Shown piece by piece: positions 1 to 10,985 of a DNA stretch of 64,000 bases. Every line of letters starts with the position of its first letter. Within the stretch, counting starts at the first letter, position 1. The DNA is from Bimastos eiseni (Eukaryota; Annelida; Clitellata; Crassiclitellata; Lumbricidae): NCBI GenBank assembly GCA_959347315.1, contig OY365809.1, positions 44,509,693 through 44,573,692 of the forward strand. Direction: 5' to 3'. Made by a program: the position numbers and the translations under genes. The notes under the pieces are model-generated. The model was given only the letters and a program-made list of their open reading frames with translations. It made no database searches and was not told the origin of the DNA.

Positions 1-273
1 AAAGACCTTTGACGTAATACGCGACGTCGCTAAACGTCGAATTCTTACATCAACACATCATAGAATAGTAATATCTACTATAATCAGCCACAGGTGTAGT
101 TTAGTGTCCATGTTGTCCGTCCAATAACAGATGTCTGTAGCCCGTACAATATACGTGTTATTACGTCAAACAGACCATTGGAAAATGATTACTGCAGAGA
201 AGGCAGCAAAAAGGTTTCTATAAATAGGTTAGTTGTAGTCTAGCACACTGTGTGATATAAAATATCACTAGCG

Positions 274-329
274 TCGACCTTCTCCCATATCCAGACTTGG
301 GACTGGCACCACCATAGTGCAAGAGATGG
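274..329 (+). repeat. SINE body fragment (third family)
   Basis: CCAGACTTGGGACTGGCACC and GTGCAAGAGATGG match the module of the 58.65 kb SINE. Confidence 0.45.
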
Positions 330-330
330 C

Positions 331-470
331 GTAGATATACATATATATATATATGTATATCTATGTATATATATATATATCAGGCTATAAAGCATTCATA
401 TAGAGCACATATATGCATACAGCATATTTTATATATATATATATATGCATAAATATATATGCACAAGTGT
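331..470. repeat. TA-rich microsatellites
   Basis: (TA)n and ATATAC runs lie at about 337-380 and 425-470. Confidence 0.8.
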
Positions 471-514
471 ATATATGTGTATTGCTATATATTGTTGAGC
501 ATATTGTAAGGAAA

Positions 515-715
515 ATGATGGCGATAATGACGACGATGATGATGATGACGACGACAACGATAATGACAATGATCGTCATCGTCATAACGGCGACAACGAA
601 GCAACAATGACTATGACGACAATATTCTTTTGATAACAATGATGATGACAGCGATAATGAAGTTAACGCTCCTGCTGCTGCTGATGATGATGATGATGAC
701 AATGATGATGACATT
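515..715. repeat. Imperfect trinucleotide tract (GAT/GAC)n
   Basis: Repeated GAT, GAC and AAC triplets run in blocks, with a GCTGCTGCTGATGAT block at about 672-698. The frames it opens are low complexity and not a gene. Confidence 0.7.
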
Positions 716-720
716 ATTCT

Positions 721-1180
721 TCATCATCGCGATTCTTAAATTCACTAAGACGAAAGACAGTCGGAAACTGTCACTGCTGTCCCCTTGAACTCAGGACGAA
801 GCAGCCTTTAAACACACCTGACCTCAGGGTCAAATTCCATACTTCAGTGACACAGGGGCAACAACCTGAAGCGGAAACGGAAATAACCAAAGGGTTTGTG
901 TGGTCGGCGAAAATTATCCACATCCGGCTTTAGCCGGAAGTTTAATCGCTCTTCATGCTTTTTCATAGCTCAGTTGCGAATGACAGCTCTGTGGTGAAAC
1001 GGCGCTAGATCCATAATCACGTGATCATCTGACGCCGCGAGTTGACGCAAACAGCACGAAACGGACAACTTCCGGTTCGGCGACATTTTGGATGGAGAGG
1101 GGACTTTTATGAACGACAGGCGAATTGTTATATAGTAACTCCGTCATTGTCCGTATACGTGTAATTTTATATCTATATGG
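721..1180. other. Unique intergenic stretch
   Basis: Mixed-composition sequence with no recognised gene or repeat. Confidence 0.5.
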
Positions 1181-1182
1181 GC

Positions 1183-1183
1183 C

Positions 1184-1231
<48 letters not shown>

Positions 1232-1347
1232 CAACATATACATACATATATATATATATATATATACCAAACAATGGTGGAGTAGATTTCTGATGTATAA
1301 TTATGTACCATATATGTATTTATTTATGCCATATATATATAATATAT

Positions 1348-1394
<47 letters not shown>

Positions 1395-1412
1395 TATCTA
1401 TATATATATGCA
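1183..1412. repeat. TA microsatellites
   Basis: Long (TA)n runs at about 1184-1230, 1250-1266 and 1334-1412 are separated by short unique pieces. Confidence 0.85.
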
Positions 1413-1673
1413 CATAGAGTCGTTTTAGTGCTGTATAACTAATGTACGGAAAGTAGTCAATTTAGAAGGAAATTTAATGTGGCATGGTTCCTCGTGATTT
1501 CAACGATAGAAGAATTATTTTAAAAGGTGTTTAACAGTTGATGCAATTAATGGTCACTTACAAACCGAAGTTTCTTATTTATGAGTCGCAGTTTAGGGGA
1601 GAAAATTGATTTAGGTCAGAGAGATAAGCGAGGTGATAAACTGTATATATACATTGCATTGCATTATATAGAC

Positions 1674-1850
1674 TAACGTAATTGAACATCTTTAGGCTAC
1701 ATCGACTCTTTAAGATATCTACATAACCTACTCAGAGGTGTTATCATCGCTAGTATAAATGTAAGTACTATATATGATAATTTAATGTAACGTAATCGAT
1801 CATTTGCATAGCGCCCCTTCAAGGTATCTGCTCAGAGGCGATGACATGCT
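1674..1850 (-). repeat. LINE/SINE 3'-tail fragments, duplicated
   Basis: Two similar blocks lie about 115 bp apart (TCTTTAAGATATCTACATAA, ACTCAGAGGTG and GCCCCTTCAAGGTATCTGCT, CAGAGGCG). The second carries the complement of GAAGGGGCGCTATxxAAAT. Confidence 0.4.
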
Positions 1851-2276
1851 TGAAGACATTGCTTACCTGTATACGATTTATAAGTCGTTAACAGAATCAA
1901 CTAAATTAATCAATAAATTAATGTTTATTGGTTTTGTTATCCGTGAACCATTGTTCTACTCACGTGAGTTGTAGATCCACACAGCAATTATATGCGATAA
2001 AGCGTAAGACCTCCTAGTCGTTGTTCCTGTGGTTCCGCTGGTCTTAAAGTCCTTGGTTCCTTATCGAATATCTACCCTGACGCGAGCGATCCTTACTGTC
2101 TCGATCCATTTAAGAAGTGTATCTTAGCGGATCGACTGAAGCGAGAGTTGAACGACGACGACGCAGAGACGTAAGATGCAGCCGCGCTGTTGTTGATCAG
2201 CAGCCAGGTCTCAAGTTTAGCCAGAGAAGGCTTGCAGGGCATTGACTCAAGAAGCTGCCTTCTCTGTGTATCTGTG

Positions 2277-2308
2277 TAATTGTCTGTCTGTCTGTCTGTC
2301 TGTCTGAC
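2277..2308 (+). repeat. (TCTG)n microsatellite
   Basis: Seven TCTG units. Confidence 0.8.
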
Positions 2309-2561
2309 CCTTGTAAGTATATTATGATGTTATTGTGATGTAATGCAAGTTGTTACTAGCCACGTAAGAAGTTAGTTATTTATGAGTAGCAACTACTATT
2401 AGTTGGGGAAAGTTGAGATAAATTTAAGAGAATGTCTTTGCGATAAACGGTTTCTTTGTCGGTCTATCTGTCTGTATATGATTCCGTCGGTCTGTCCAAC
2501 TGTCTGTTCGTCTATTTGTCTCTATGTATACTGTATGCCTGCATGGATGCTTGCATTTGGG

Positions 2562-2925
2562 CTCTAAACTCATATCTTTGCGATAAACTGCCAGTCAGCC
2601 ACTGCTCTAGGAAGACAGTGAAGTGTATCATTGAAATGTCTGTCTGCATTTATATATGCATGTATCCTCTGCATGCCTTGATGTATGTATGCGTGTATGT
2701 ATGTATGCGTGTATGTATGTATGCGTGTATGTATGTATGCGTGTATGTATGTATGCGTGTATGTATGTATGCGTGTATGTATGTATGCGTGTATGTATGT
2801 ATGCGTGTATGTATGTATGCCTGTATGTATGCGCGTACTTTTATGTGTGCCCTAAACTCATATCTTTACGATATATACAGCCACTTCTTTAAGAAGCGTT
2901 TAAAGTTTATCATGTTAATGTCTCG
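2562..2925 (+). repeat. Direct duplication bracketing the 12 bp minisatellite
   Basis: CTAAACTCATATCTTTGCGA followed by GCCAGTCAGCCACTGCTCTA at 2562 recurs as CTAAACTCATATCTTTACGA and CAGCCACTTCTTTAAGAAG at 2851. So a segment of about 290 bp is duplicated with the array inside. Confidence 0.45.
2677..2840 (+). repeat. 12 bp minisatellite GTATGTATGCGT
   Basis: About 12 nearly perfect copies lie here. The 200-residue open frame over it (MYVCMRVC repeats) is a by-product of a 12 bp unit, not a gene. Confidence 0.85.
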
Positions 2926-3267
2926 TTGGGTCAAGGCAGGTCATGACCAAGTGTTGCTATTCCATGGGAATGGAAAAGACATCTGGCCGACCAGTAAAAT
3001 AAACAGGGCAATACAGACAGATATTCCTATGTATGAGCAGCGCCATTAAGGTTAGAGACCCACGGGGCTATGATCCTAGTTAAACAAATGAACTTTAAAA
3101 CCGATGGAGGGCAAATTATGCGGAGGAAACCCTGAAGGAGTGAAGACGAGGAACTGCCTGATAATCGTGGAATGAAGGAGGTGGAGACACGTTGGACCGG
3201 AGGTGCATGGAGAGGAGGTAAGAACAGTCACAAAACTGAAGAGCAGCAACACAGCCTATGGAATAGG

Positions 3268-3790
3268 CACAGTGTCCGATTTGTCGAGGGGGTTAGGGGA
3301 TTGGACCCCCGTGCTTCTTTTTGGACCCCCATGCTTCCAACCTCTGGCCGAACCCTCGGGTAGTCGGCTTGACCCCCTCAAGTTCATTACCACAGTGTAG
3401 TGTAGGGATGCAGCAGGCGACTGTATTTGCTGCTTGTTCTGTTTTCGTGCATTAATGACAACAGAGCGCACAGCAAAGGCAGTGACCTGCTGTAATCCCA
3501 CTCTACACCGTGGTAATATGAGGGGGAGGGTCAAGTCGACTCTATTCCGAATTATTGTCAAAATTAAGATGAATCTGACTCGAGAACAGGCTTCACAGGC
3601 GAGTACATTGCAACCGATTGAATAGCAGCAGACTGTAGGCCAAAAGGGTCGTAAGACTTCCGAGAATAAAAAGTAAATCTAGGGTTGACCAGAGGTTGGA
3701 AGCACGGGGGTCCAAAAAGGAAGCACGGGGGTCCAAAAAGGAAGCATGGGGATCCAACCCCTCTGACGCCCTCGACAAATTGGACCCTGG
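3268..3790. mobile_element. Foldback (long inverted repeat) element
   Basis: The left arm (AGTGTCCGATTTGTCGAGG, then two 22 bp units containing GGACCCCCGTGCTTC) recurs in reverse complement at 3695-3783, with three such units. A nested pair, about 3355-3417 against 3482-3543 (TTACCACAGTGTAGTG against its complement), extends the hairpin. The right arm has about 140 bp of extra sequence. The whole resembles a foldback MITE. Confidence 0.65.
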
Positions 3791-4185
3791 TCCCGCCTCT
3801 GCCTATCTTCGCGATCTCTGTTACTCTACTTTGAGTGTACTGGGTTGCCACTCTCTCCGCTCTACTGAGCGAGGCCTGCTCATTATCTCATTTGCCCGTA
3901 TAACTACTAAACAGAATCATCCCTTGTCAGTGGTTGGCCCCTCGCTCTGGAACATGCTCCCGTTGGCGTTGCAGTTGTCGCCAAGGGTTCACCCAGACTC
4001 ATTTTATACCCGCCTTAAAACACAATTTAGCCGTGTCGAGGTTGGGAGCGTTCCTGAGTCGTAGCATTCAAGGGGCGCTATATAAATATCCATAATGAAT
4101 GTATGAATGAACGAACGAACGAACGAACGAACGAACGAACGAATGAATGAATGAATGAATGAATGAATGAATGAATGAACTTGTA
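3790..4185 (+). mobile_element. 5'-truncated LINE: last part of ORF2 and 3' tail
   Basis: The plus-strand frame ending at 4064 reads PLSVVGPSLWNMLPLALQLS and FYTRLKTQFS, the classic C-terminus of CR1/L2-like LINE polyproteins (SVVGPxLWNxLPxxLR...SFKxxLKTxLF). It is followed by AAGGGGCGCTATATAAATA and a (CGAA)n(TGAA)n tail to 4185. This links the GCGCTATATAAAT word scattered over the window to a LINE 3' end. The coding frame reads through from an unrelated foldback arm at its 5' side, which is accidental. Confidence 0.75.
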
Positions 4186-4352
4186 TAAATTCAACAAAGA
4201 AAAACCAATTAGTACAACATCTGTAGACGACAAGGATTCTACGGGTGCGGGGGGGCAATTGGTGCAATTGTCCAGCTACCCATACTCTGTGACTCATCTC
4301 CATCCAATCTCTCCTTCAGCTCTCTGATGTTGTTTTCCGTTGGCTATCTTTG

Positions 4353-4459
4353 TAGTAGTTGCAATTTAACGACACTCCATGATAACAAAGATCGTCGGCG
4401 TGGCCCTCCACGTTCGTCCAGGCTTAGGACTGGCACTGTCAGAGTGCAAGCAGTGACGG
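4353..4459 (+). repeat. SINE body copy (third family)
   Basis: TTTAACGACACTCCATGATA, ACAAAGATCGTCGGCGTGGC, CCAGGCTTAGGACTGGCACT and CAGAGTGCAAGCAG give the full module. Confidence 0.6.
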
Positions 4460-5600
4460 AGACAATCACTGTCTTGCTCTACATTTGATCCGAATTGGAG
4501 CCATTTACTGCTCATCTCCTCTGCCTTAACAAGTAAAGCATTGCCCTCCCCTTCCGTAGGTGCATTCCCTAACAAGTGTCTGCGCTGGTACGCTAACTGC
4601 TATAATAATACTAATAAAAAGCTTACATCTTCAGCTAAACGCAGACTGCAGGGTAAGCAATCATGGCGATCGCCCGAATTCCCGCCTTCCGTGGTCTTCG
4701 AACACTCCTCCGCTAGCTCTCCATCTCTCCATGCACTCTAACTACAATCATCATAGCCTGTAGCTCACTGAATTGTATAGGAAATATGTAGCTCTTCTTT
4801 ACACGCCGACTTCAGAAGTTTGAGGAAAATATGCTTTATATGTAATAGAACAATTCTTATTATTAAAGGTGTGTACATATATTTTTAATTTATTTATTTA
4901 CAGCAATGTAGCTATACTTGCAGACTGCTACTGGCGACGATTCAACGCTAAAGTTTACAGTAGAATGAAGGCTAATTTAATATAATTTAGGCCTACATTT
5001 AATACTCATTGTGTATGACAATTGTTGGAAATATTGTTTAGGCCTATTTGCCTCAGCTATAATTTGTCATCCAATTGACTCAGTGGGTACTATCACAGCT
5101 TTAACGAGGAAGCCATAGAGGCTTTTGTTCAAATTAGATCCCTGCTAGAGTAACATGGTGTTTAGAAAATGCCTGATCTATCTGCGCCCCCTACCGAACT
5201 CAGTTATTAAATTAATGCAACGTGACCTCTTTAATTCAATCTAACTCTAGCGCCTTTATAGTAACAGGCTGCATAAAAACTATAACGACTGCGTTTTTAG
5301 TCAATACTCTTATGTAATGTGAGCATTTGAACTAGACAGTTACTTTTCTGAGCTAAAAACTTATATAAGACTTTAAATTTATGAAACACACTGTAGCACA
5401 CGGAATGTTCAAGTTAACTTAATAATTATATTTACGCCACAATATAGCATCATTATTATTTGATGACCCGATGCGCTGCTTAAACACCTTCAAAACGATA
5501 TCTGTCGCTGAATTATAAATGCGTCAGCTGCCATAATATTTAAATTGTTAACATGCCGTTAATCATAATTAGAAACATTAAAGAAATTATTGAACCTTGA
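4460..5600. other. AT-rich intergenic stretch
   Basis: No gene or repeat was recognised apart from the reverse-transcriptase scrap just beyond it. Confidence 0.5.
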
Positions 5601-5607
5601 GGACCAG

Positions 5608-5679
5608 AAGAAGTTGATATGTCACGTTTTGCAGATGACATTGCTATTTATTTAGGTCATAGGAATGTAAGAAGATTAT
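5608..5679 (+). pseudogene. Scrap of L1-like reverse transcriptase (F-A-D-D motif)
   Basis: The plus-strand frame reads PEEVDMSRFADDIAIYLG, then HRNV and a stop. The FADD box with flanking EVxxSxFADDxxxYL is the catalytic motif C of L1/Tx1-type reverse transcriptases. Only about 24 codons remain readable, so this could be chance, but the match is at the catalytic core. Confidence 0.4.
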
Positions 5680-5763
5680 AATCTAAGTATCTTTGAACTC
5701 CTCTCTTCTTTAAGTAGCCTACTTTGATCTTTAGAAATACAGAAGACTTTATGTGTATCATTC

Positions 5764-5960
5764 TGTCCGGCGATGCATTTCCACAGTTTTACAGCTACTG
5801 ACTAGAAACCTTCGCCGTTGACTGGATGAACACCTGGGACACACAGTAGAGGGATTCCTGAACCACGTAGCCGCCCTCTTCCTGGTCTCCAGGGCCAAAA
5901 ACCTACGGCCCACTTCTCACACACACATTCTTATTCGCCAGGATCGTGTCACCTGCGACA
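5764..5960 (+). repeat. TCTG-associated dispersed repeat, copy 1
   Basis: TCCGGCGATGCATTTCCACA, GAAACCTTCGCCGTTGACTG, GAACACCTGGGACACACAGT and CCAGGGCCAAAAACCTACGG are shared with copies at 6062, 25087 and 25405. Confidence 0.55.
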
Positions 5961-6061
5961 TATCGTACACGTCCCAGGTAGGCTTATACAGCATCGTTTG
6001 CACAAGCAGTCACGTTGGCATGTACTATAAACACTATTTATTTACATCTATATCTATAGAT

Positions 6062-6235
6062 TCTGTGCATGTGTCTGTCTCTCCATTTATGCACACTTTC
6101 ATAGCTATTCACTCGAAACCCTCGCCGTTCGGTCGGGGATCACCTCGGACACCCCGTAGAGGGGCCCTCGGCCACCGTCTTCCTCCTCGCCAGGGCCAAA
6201 AACTTGTCTATACCCGAGCACCGGGTGCCCAATCC
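6062..6235 (+). repeat. TCTG-associated dispersed repeat, copy 2
   Basis: It begins with a short TCTG/TCTC run, then ATAGCTATTCACTCGAAACC, CTCGCCGTTCGGTCGGGGAT and GCCAGGGCCAAAAACTTGTC. It reads as an open frame (75 residues from 6020), but no protein family is recognised and the frame is not kept between copies. Confidence 0.55.
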
Positions 6236-6239
6236 AGTA

Positions 6240-7630
6240 AGTCATAGGTTTGTAGCTTGTAGTTGTAACTTGCAGCTATTCCTTCGTGTTTGACATATAT
6301 TGGTGCATTAAAATTAATCACGCTAGAATTACAGGTTGCATTACATTGTATTGACACGATCTGTTATGGTGGTGGCACCTCGTGTCGGTTTTTGGTAACA
6401 GTTCTTTTAGTAAAGACAAATATATCTAACGGATTATAGGCCTACATTCAGTTTTTAAAACACCTTTGCAACGCTCTCAACCGACTCTTTATATTTGTCA
6501 GCCGTATTTAATGCCGTAATCGAACGCCTCAACGCACGCTTTCTCTGTATAAGACGTCGATCCTACATAGAACTACATTTTCAAATATGTGGAACACTTA
6601 GTGAGACATGAGAGCTTCTGCTAATTCCCAATTAAATTCAGACAGACTCAGCCTCCACTGCAGTGTTCTCGTCTTTGAAATTCTGCAACCGCTCCATAAT
6701 CAACGATGCTCTAAGGAGCGAACTCGTTGTCTTTTCATTGGATACGAAAATGCGAAAATGCGAAAACTGGCCCGGAAAGGACAAACCATGACTTGGTTTG
6801 ATATGGCACCAGCTTTTAGACTGGTTCCCTTACGTAACTTTTGTAGGGCGCTGAGAAATGTTGGAGATTTATATGAATAGTACATTATTTTATTTGCTTA
6901 TAATTCCTGAACTGGTTTGCCATCTTAGTTCTTTAGGCGCCGTTGTCATCTTAATGTTGCATCGTTTTCGGCGTAGGCGTCTTTCGTTTACGGCGCATAT
7001 GTAGACCTTATGTTCATGTTATTCGGAATAACTGTTGAGTGTTCAGTTCTCTGATGACGTAAATACCGTTCATAACTTTTTACGTTTACGTGATAAAATT
7101 ATTGCAGTGAGCAGCACAAAATGGCACGTGTAACCTACTATTTTATATAAATTCTACCAGATAATGATTGCAAAAAATTTATTATATTTTCAGAGTTTGT
7201 TAACAGAGAATGTGCGTCTGTATCGGCTGCCAGATGACACTGAACGCAGAAATGACGTAATTAAGATGCATGTTGCATCTATGTGTACAATGTTATCTGT
7301 GGACATTAATTCTATCGGTTTGCGACGTCAAAGTTAAGATTTTAGGTGTTTGACAGCGAATTTTGCGATTTTTAGTGCGAGTGCAATATGACATTATTAA
7401 GTTAATTATAAATCAGGGACGTTCTGGTGATATTACAGTGGAAAATAGTCTGGAATGGGAAATACGAATCAGACAGGTAGGGAGGGCACCCTTCATTGGA
7501 AAATATCTTGCAGTACTACGATTGACTTGTAATGTAATGAAACCTTCTGCATAAATTCAACACCAGCTGAAACTTATCTGAAGAACCAACGCATACCAAA
7601 TAATCAGCCGTGTAATTTTTAGAGTGAATA
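6240..7630. other. AT-rich intergenic stretch
   Basis: Short open frames only (for example 90 codons at 6608 on plus). None shows a recognisable domain. Confidence 0.5.
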
Positions 7631-7632
7631 CC

Positions 7633-7633
<1 letters not shown>

Positions 7634-7709
<76 letters not shown>
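7634..7709. repeat. (GT)n microsatellite
   Basis: An uninterrupted 76 bp GT run. Confidence 0.95.
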
Positions 7710-7710
<1 letters not shown>

Positions 7711-8114
7711 GTACGAAATTGATGCCAAACAGCGTGTTCAATTTAGAGACTTTTCGGTCTTCTACATCCTGATTGGTTCATATAATTATCAAAGTCTGTT
7801 GTAAATGTCACTGTTAGTTTTATGTCAGCAGTTAATTGCTTGTATTGTATTAGAGCTATGGCTGCATGCGTTTCTGTTTACGTTTGTAGTAAATATAACG
7901 GACGGATGGATTGTATGACTAATGCAGTTTAACGGTCACATGTCAATGTGCTAGCAATCTTTTGCTTGGTCATAGGCTTTTGGGAAAACTATTACTGATA
8001 CAATACTATACAAGGCTTTGCGTACACTGTCTTTCTGAGCTGTTTAAGTCCTATGAATAACATGATTTGCCCTGTTTGTCTCTGGCCTTAAGACTGTTCT
8101 GTTTGACCATGGTT

Positions 8115-8192
8115 GGGCTGGGAGCGCTTCGGAGCAGAAGACCTTGAAGGGATGCTATATAGAACTGCTGTAATAATAATAATAATAATTTT
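8115..8192 (+). repeat. LINE/SINE 3'-tail fragment
   Basis: GGGCTGGGAGCGCTTCGGAG, CTTGAAGGGATGCTATATAG and (AAT)n resemble the 3' end of the LINE at 4 kb. Confidence 0.45.
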
Positions 8193-8418
8193 GTTACTTC
8201 TCAAATTTTATAATAGAATTATGGTCACAATGTAGTATTGCTATTCTAATTAGTGGTAACCAATATAGCTGGCAGTAATGTAACAAATAAGCAGTTCTAC
8301 TACTATAATTCGGCTTTTTTTACTTTAAATTGTGGCTGCAGTGTTAGTGCGCTGGAATTGTTGAAACAGACTTTGTTATAGCAGGAATTCTTATAATGCA
8401 ATTAGGTGGTAAGTAATA

Positions 8419-8531
8419 TGGCTCTGGCTATATAGTCAATGGCTCTGGCAGTCTGGCTATACAGTCAATGGCTCTGGCTATGCAGCCATTGGCTCTGGCT
8501 ATACAGTCAATGGCTCTGGCTATGCAGTCAA
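8419..8531 (+). repeat. 21 bp minisatellite TGGCTCTGGCTATACAGTCAA
   Basis: Five copies of the 21 bp unit; the second has an 8 bp internal duplication (GCAGTCTG). The variants alternate ATAC and ATGC. Confidence 0.8.
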
Positions 8532-9282
8532 TGTCTGTTAATTGCTCGAGGAGACAAGAAGTCAAAGCAGAGTTTAAGTAACATTGAACCATAATCCGTT
8601 AGTGGATTTCAGGCAAAATTCAAAGTGTTGTGAAAATCCAATGCCAAGCTCGAGTGGATAACCACAGATAAGTCTCAAATTATGACTTGAATTACTTTTA
8701 TTGAACAAGACTTAGTTTTGAATCAACAATAGGTGCTATATCAATTTTCTTGTGTATCATACATACATGTATACAAGCCACCATTTTGGTTCATTGTGGA
8801 CTGATTCTTTATATTTAACCCTTCACCCTCTCAGTAACAGACACCATGACGTATTACGGTTTGCAGTACGTACAACCCAAGTGAAGCATTGCGTAATTTT
8901 TTCATAATTCTTTTTCTTTTTCAATCTTCTTGAATATGTATTGAAATTTCTTTTAATGTAAGTTCAATGAAGTGTGATTAAATATAACCACACAGTTTAC
9001 ATTTAAAAAATGCATCAATTGGTGGCAAGGCAGCAGATTATTGTATTGCATACATCTGGACTGGAACAGCCAATCGAAAATATGCGGGTGCTGATTTATA
9101 TAATATATATATAATTGTGGCTGCAGTATTAGTGCATTGGAATTGTTATATATATATAGTAATTAGTAAAGTTAGAGGATGACTAGTTATGCAGATATTT
9201 ATGTATAATATGGTAATAAGTTCTGATAACCTTAAGTTTATGTATGTATGCATGTATATGTACATATATTCACCTTATATAT

Positions 9283-9284
<2 letters not shown>
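8532..9284. other. AT-rich intergenic stretch
   Basis: Nothing recognised. Confidence 0.5.
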
Positions 9285-9329
<45 letters not shown>

Positions 9330-9332
9330 ATA
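9285..9332. repeat. (CT)n then (TA)n
   Basis: A CT run of about 28 bp followed by TA. Confidence 0.8.
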
Positions 9333-9379
9333 TGTACATCATAAAATTACTTATGTATATATTTATGTGTAGCCCATTA

Positions 9380-9670
9380 GGGCTGATTATTATCAATGGC
9401 AGCGGCGAGTGCTGCCGCCTGTCGGTGTATGAATGATGGATGCTGTGGATGGAACTGATGCTTCAGGCTGCTGCTGCTGCTGCTGCTCATGAGCATCTCC
9501 ATCTCCCTCTGGACCCCAACCAGAAATCATCGGCCATCATTGCCTCTGCCTGCCTACCGCTGAATCCGCTTGGGATGCGTTTTCCAGGCCCGATTGCCTT
9601 TCTGCATGTACTCACTTGGGTGCGTTGGATGTGTGCTGGCCACACGAGGAGGAGAAGGAAGAAGAAGAAG
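9380..9670 (+). other. GC-richer segment with a (CTG)7 run, possible 5' exon
   Basis: Against the AT-rich surroundings this block has higher GC, CAGGCTGCTGCTGCTGCTGC and an open frame (122 codons from 9440). It lies 2.4 kb upstream of the first neuralized exon on the same strand, so it could be 5' UTR. No conserved peptide or clear phase-1 donor supports a coding role. Confidence 0.2.
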
Positions 9671-10018
9671 AGTGGTCACTCGAATGGCTGCAAAGTGCTC
9701 GCTTACACTTCAACTCTAACCAATAGATGGTGTTTGCCTTGTAACATGGAGAGAGAGTACATGGGTTCAATTGCTCAGCGACATCGATTGGTGACCTTCG
9801 TTCAGTAGACATACATAATGATAATAACAATAATAATTATATTTGCAGTGTAAATGTACAATGGCTGTTTAAAAAAAATGGCCTTAGCAGCAAGTTGCTT
9901 CCTTCAGTGCATTGATCAACATATTGCCCCATTGTGCTGGCATCATTACCATCATACTACCATTACATTCCAACAGTATGTTGTGCTAGCACTACAGCAT
10001 TTAGTCCAGAGGGTTGCC

Positions 10019-10020
<2 letters not shown>

Positions 10021-10098
<78 letters not shown>

Positions 10099-10150
10099 CG
10101 TCCGTCCGTCCGTCCGTCCGTCCGTCCGTCCGTCCGTCTGTCTGTCTGTC
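10021..10150 (+). repeat. (TCTG)18 (TCCG)11 (TCTG)3 compound microsatellite
   Basis: The array is perfect: TCTG 10021-10092, TCCG 10093-10136, TCTG 10137-10148. Open frames in all phases (CLSV, RPSV, DGRT repeats) are spurious. Confidence 0.95.
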
Positions 10151-10556
10151 ATACAACACTGTCATTCAACTGTATTCCAAGATGCTGTGTGAGTTCAGAA
10201 AAGGACGTGGCATTACCGTCCTGAGTCAATGACGCTTTGATGAGATCATTGAAGGGCGGATTCCAAGATCCTAGCGACATCCTATGGCTTCAAAGGCCGT
10301 AGTCGCCAATAGGGAAAAAATTCTGTAACAGTAGGGCTTTGAAATGAGTGCATAAATATTTTAATAGGTGCATGCTGCACGTGTGGGAACGTATAAACGT
10401 ATAGAGACTGGCCTTGGAACGAGCGATTGTATACGACCCTCACAATAGTCTTTTCTTACCTGAGGTGTGTATTGTAGGGTGAGATTATGCGCTGAGTACT
10501 CTGTCATCTGTGGCTCTGTTACAAGACAACAGAATGATGGACTGGGCGATTGGCTG

Positions 10557-10590
10557 ACTGACAGACAGACAGACAGACAGAAAGACAGGC
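10557..10590. repeat. (GACA)n microsatellite
   Basis: A short GACA run directly left of the hAT MITE at 10601. Confidence 0.75.
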
Positions 10591-10600
10591 AAAAAGACGG

Positions 10601-10985
10601 TAGGGATGAGCCGAAACTCGTCTCAGTCTGAGTCTCGTAGTACTCGGCATAAACTCAGACTTGAACAAACAATTTGTTTGCGTTTTAATCTTTCCTAGTT
10701 TCTGTTATGAATTTACAAAATGACAATCGACCTGTTACTAAAAACAAATACTTTTCTTTTTATTTACATAGCGACAATCGACCTGACTAAAACATAAATA
10801 CTGCTACCATTAGTGCTTACTAGTTACTACTTCCTAGTATAAAGTTAGACAAAGCTAAAATATAATCGTAGAAGTTGTGCAAACTGCCAAACTAAAAATC
10901 AAGAGAGTGAGACTTTCTTTAAATATTCAACTTGTAAAACTCAGTTCTCAGACTTGGTAAGAAATTTACACTCGGTGCATCCCTA
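10601..10985. mobile_element. hAT-type MITE (385 bp)
   Basis: Left end TAGGGATGAGCCGA and the reverse complement of the right end TAGGGATGCACCGA agree at 12 of 14 positions. The termini resemble the widespread TAGGGATGCACCGA hAT family. The flanks AAAGACGG and AAAGTCAT are only a partial 8 bp match, so the insertion is old or the duplication is eroded. It is AT-rich inside with no coding potential. Confidence 0.65.

Noticed and set aside
2456..3049. A 197-codon Cys/Met/Tyr/Val-rich frame
   Set aside because: It is mostly a 12 bp minisatellite; no conserved residues on either side.
3696..4064. A 122-codon protein beginning MEARGSKKEARGSKK
   Set aside because: The N-terminal part is an arm of the foldback element read by chance into the LINE C-terminus; not one gene.
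9440..9808. A 122-codon frame with an alanine run upstream of neuralized
   Set aside because: No conserved peptide and no clear donor in the right phase; kept only as a weak 5' exon candidate.
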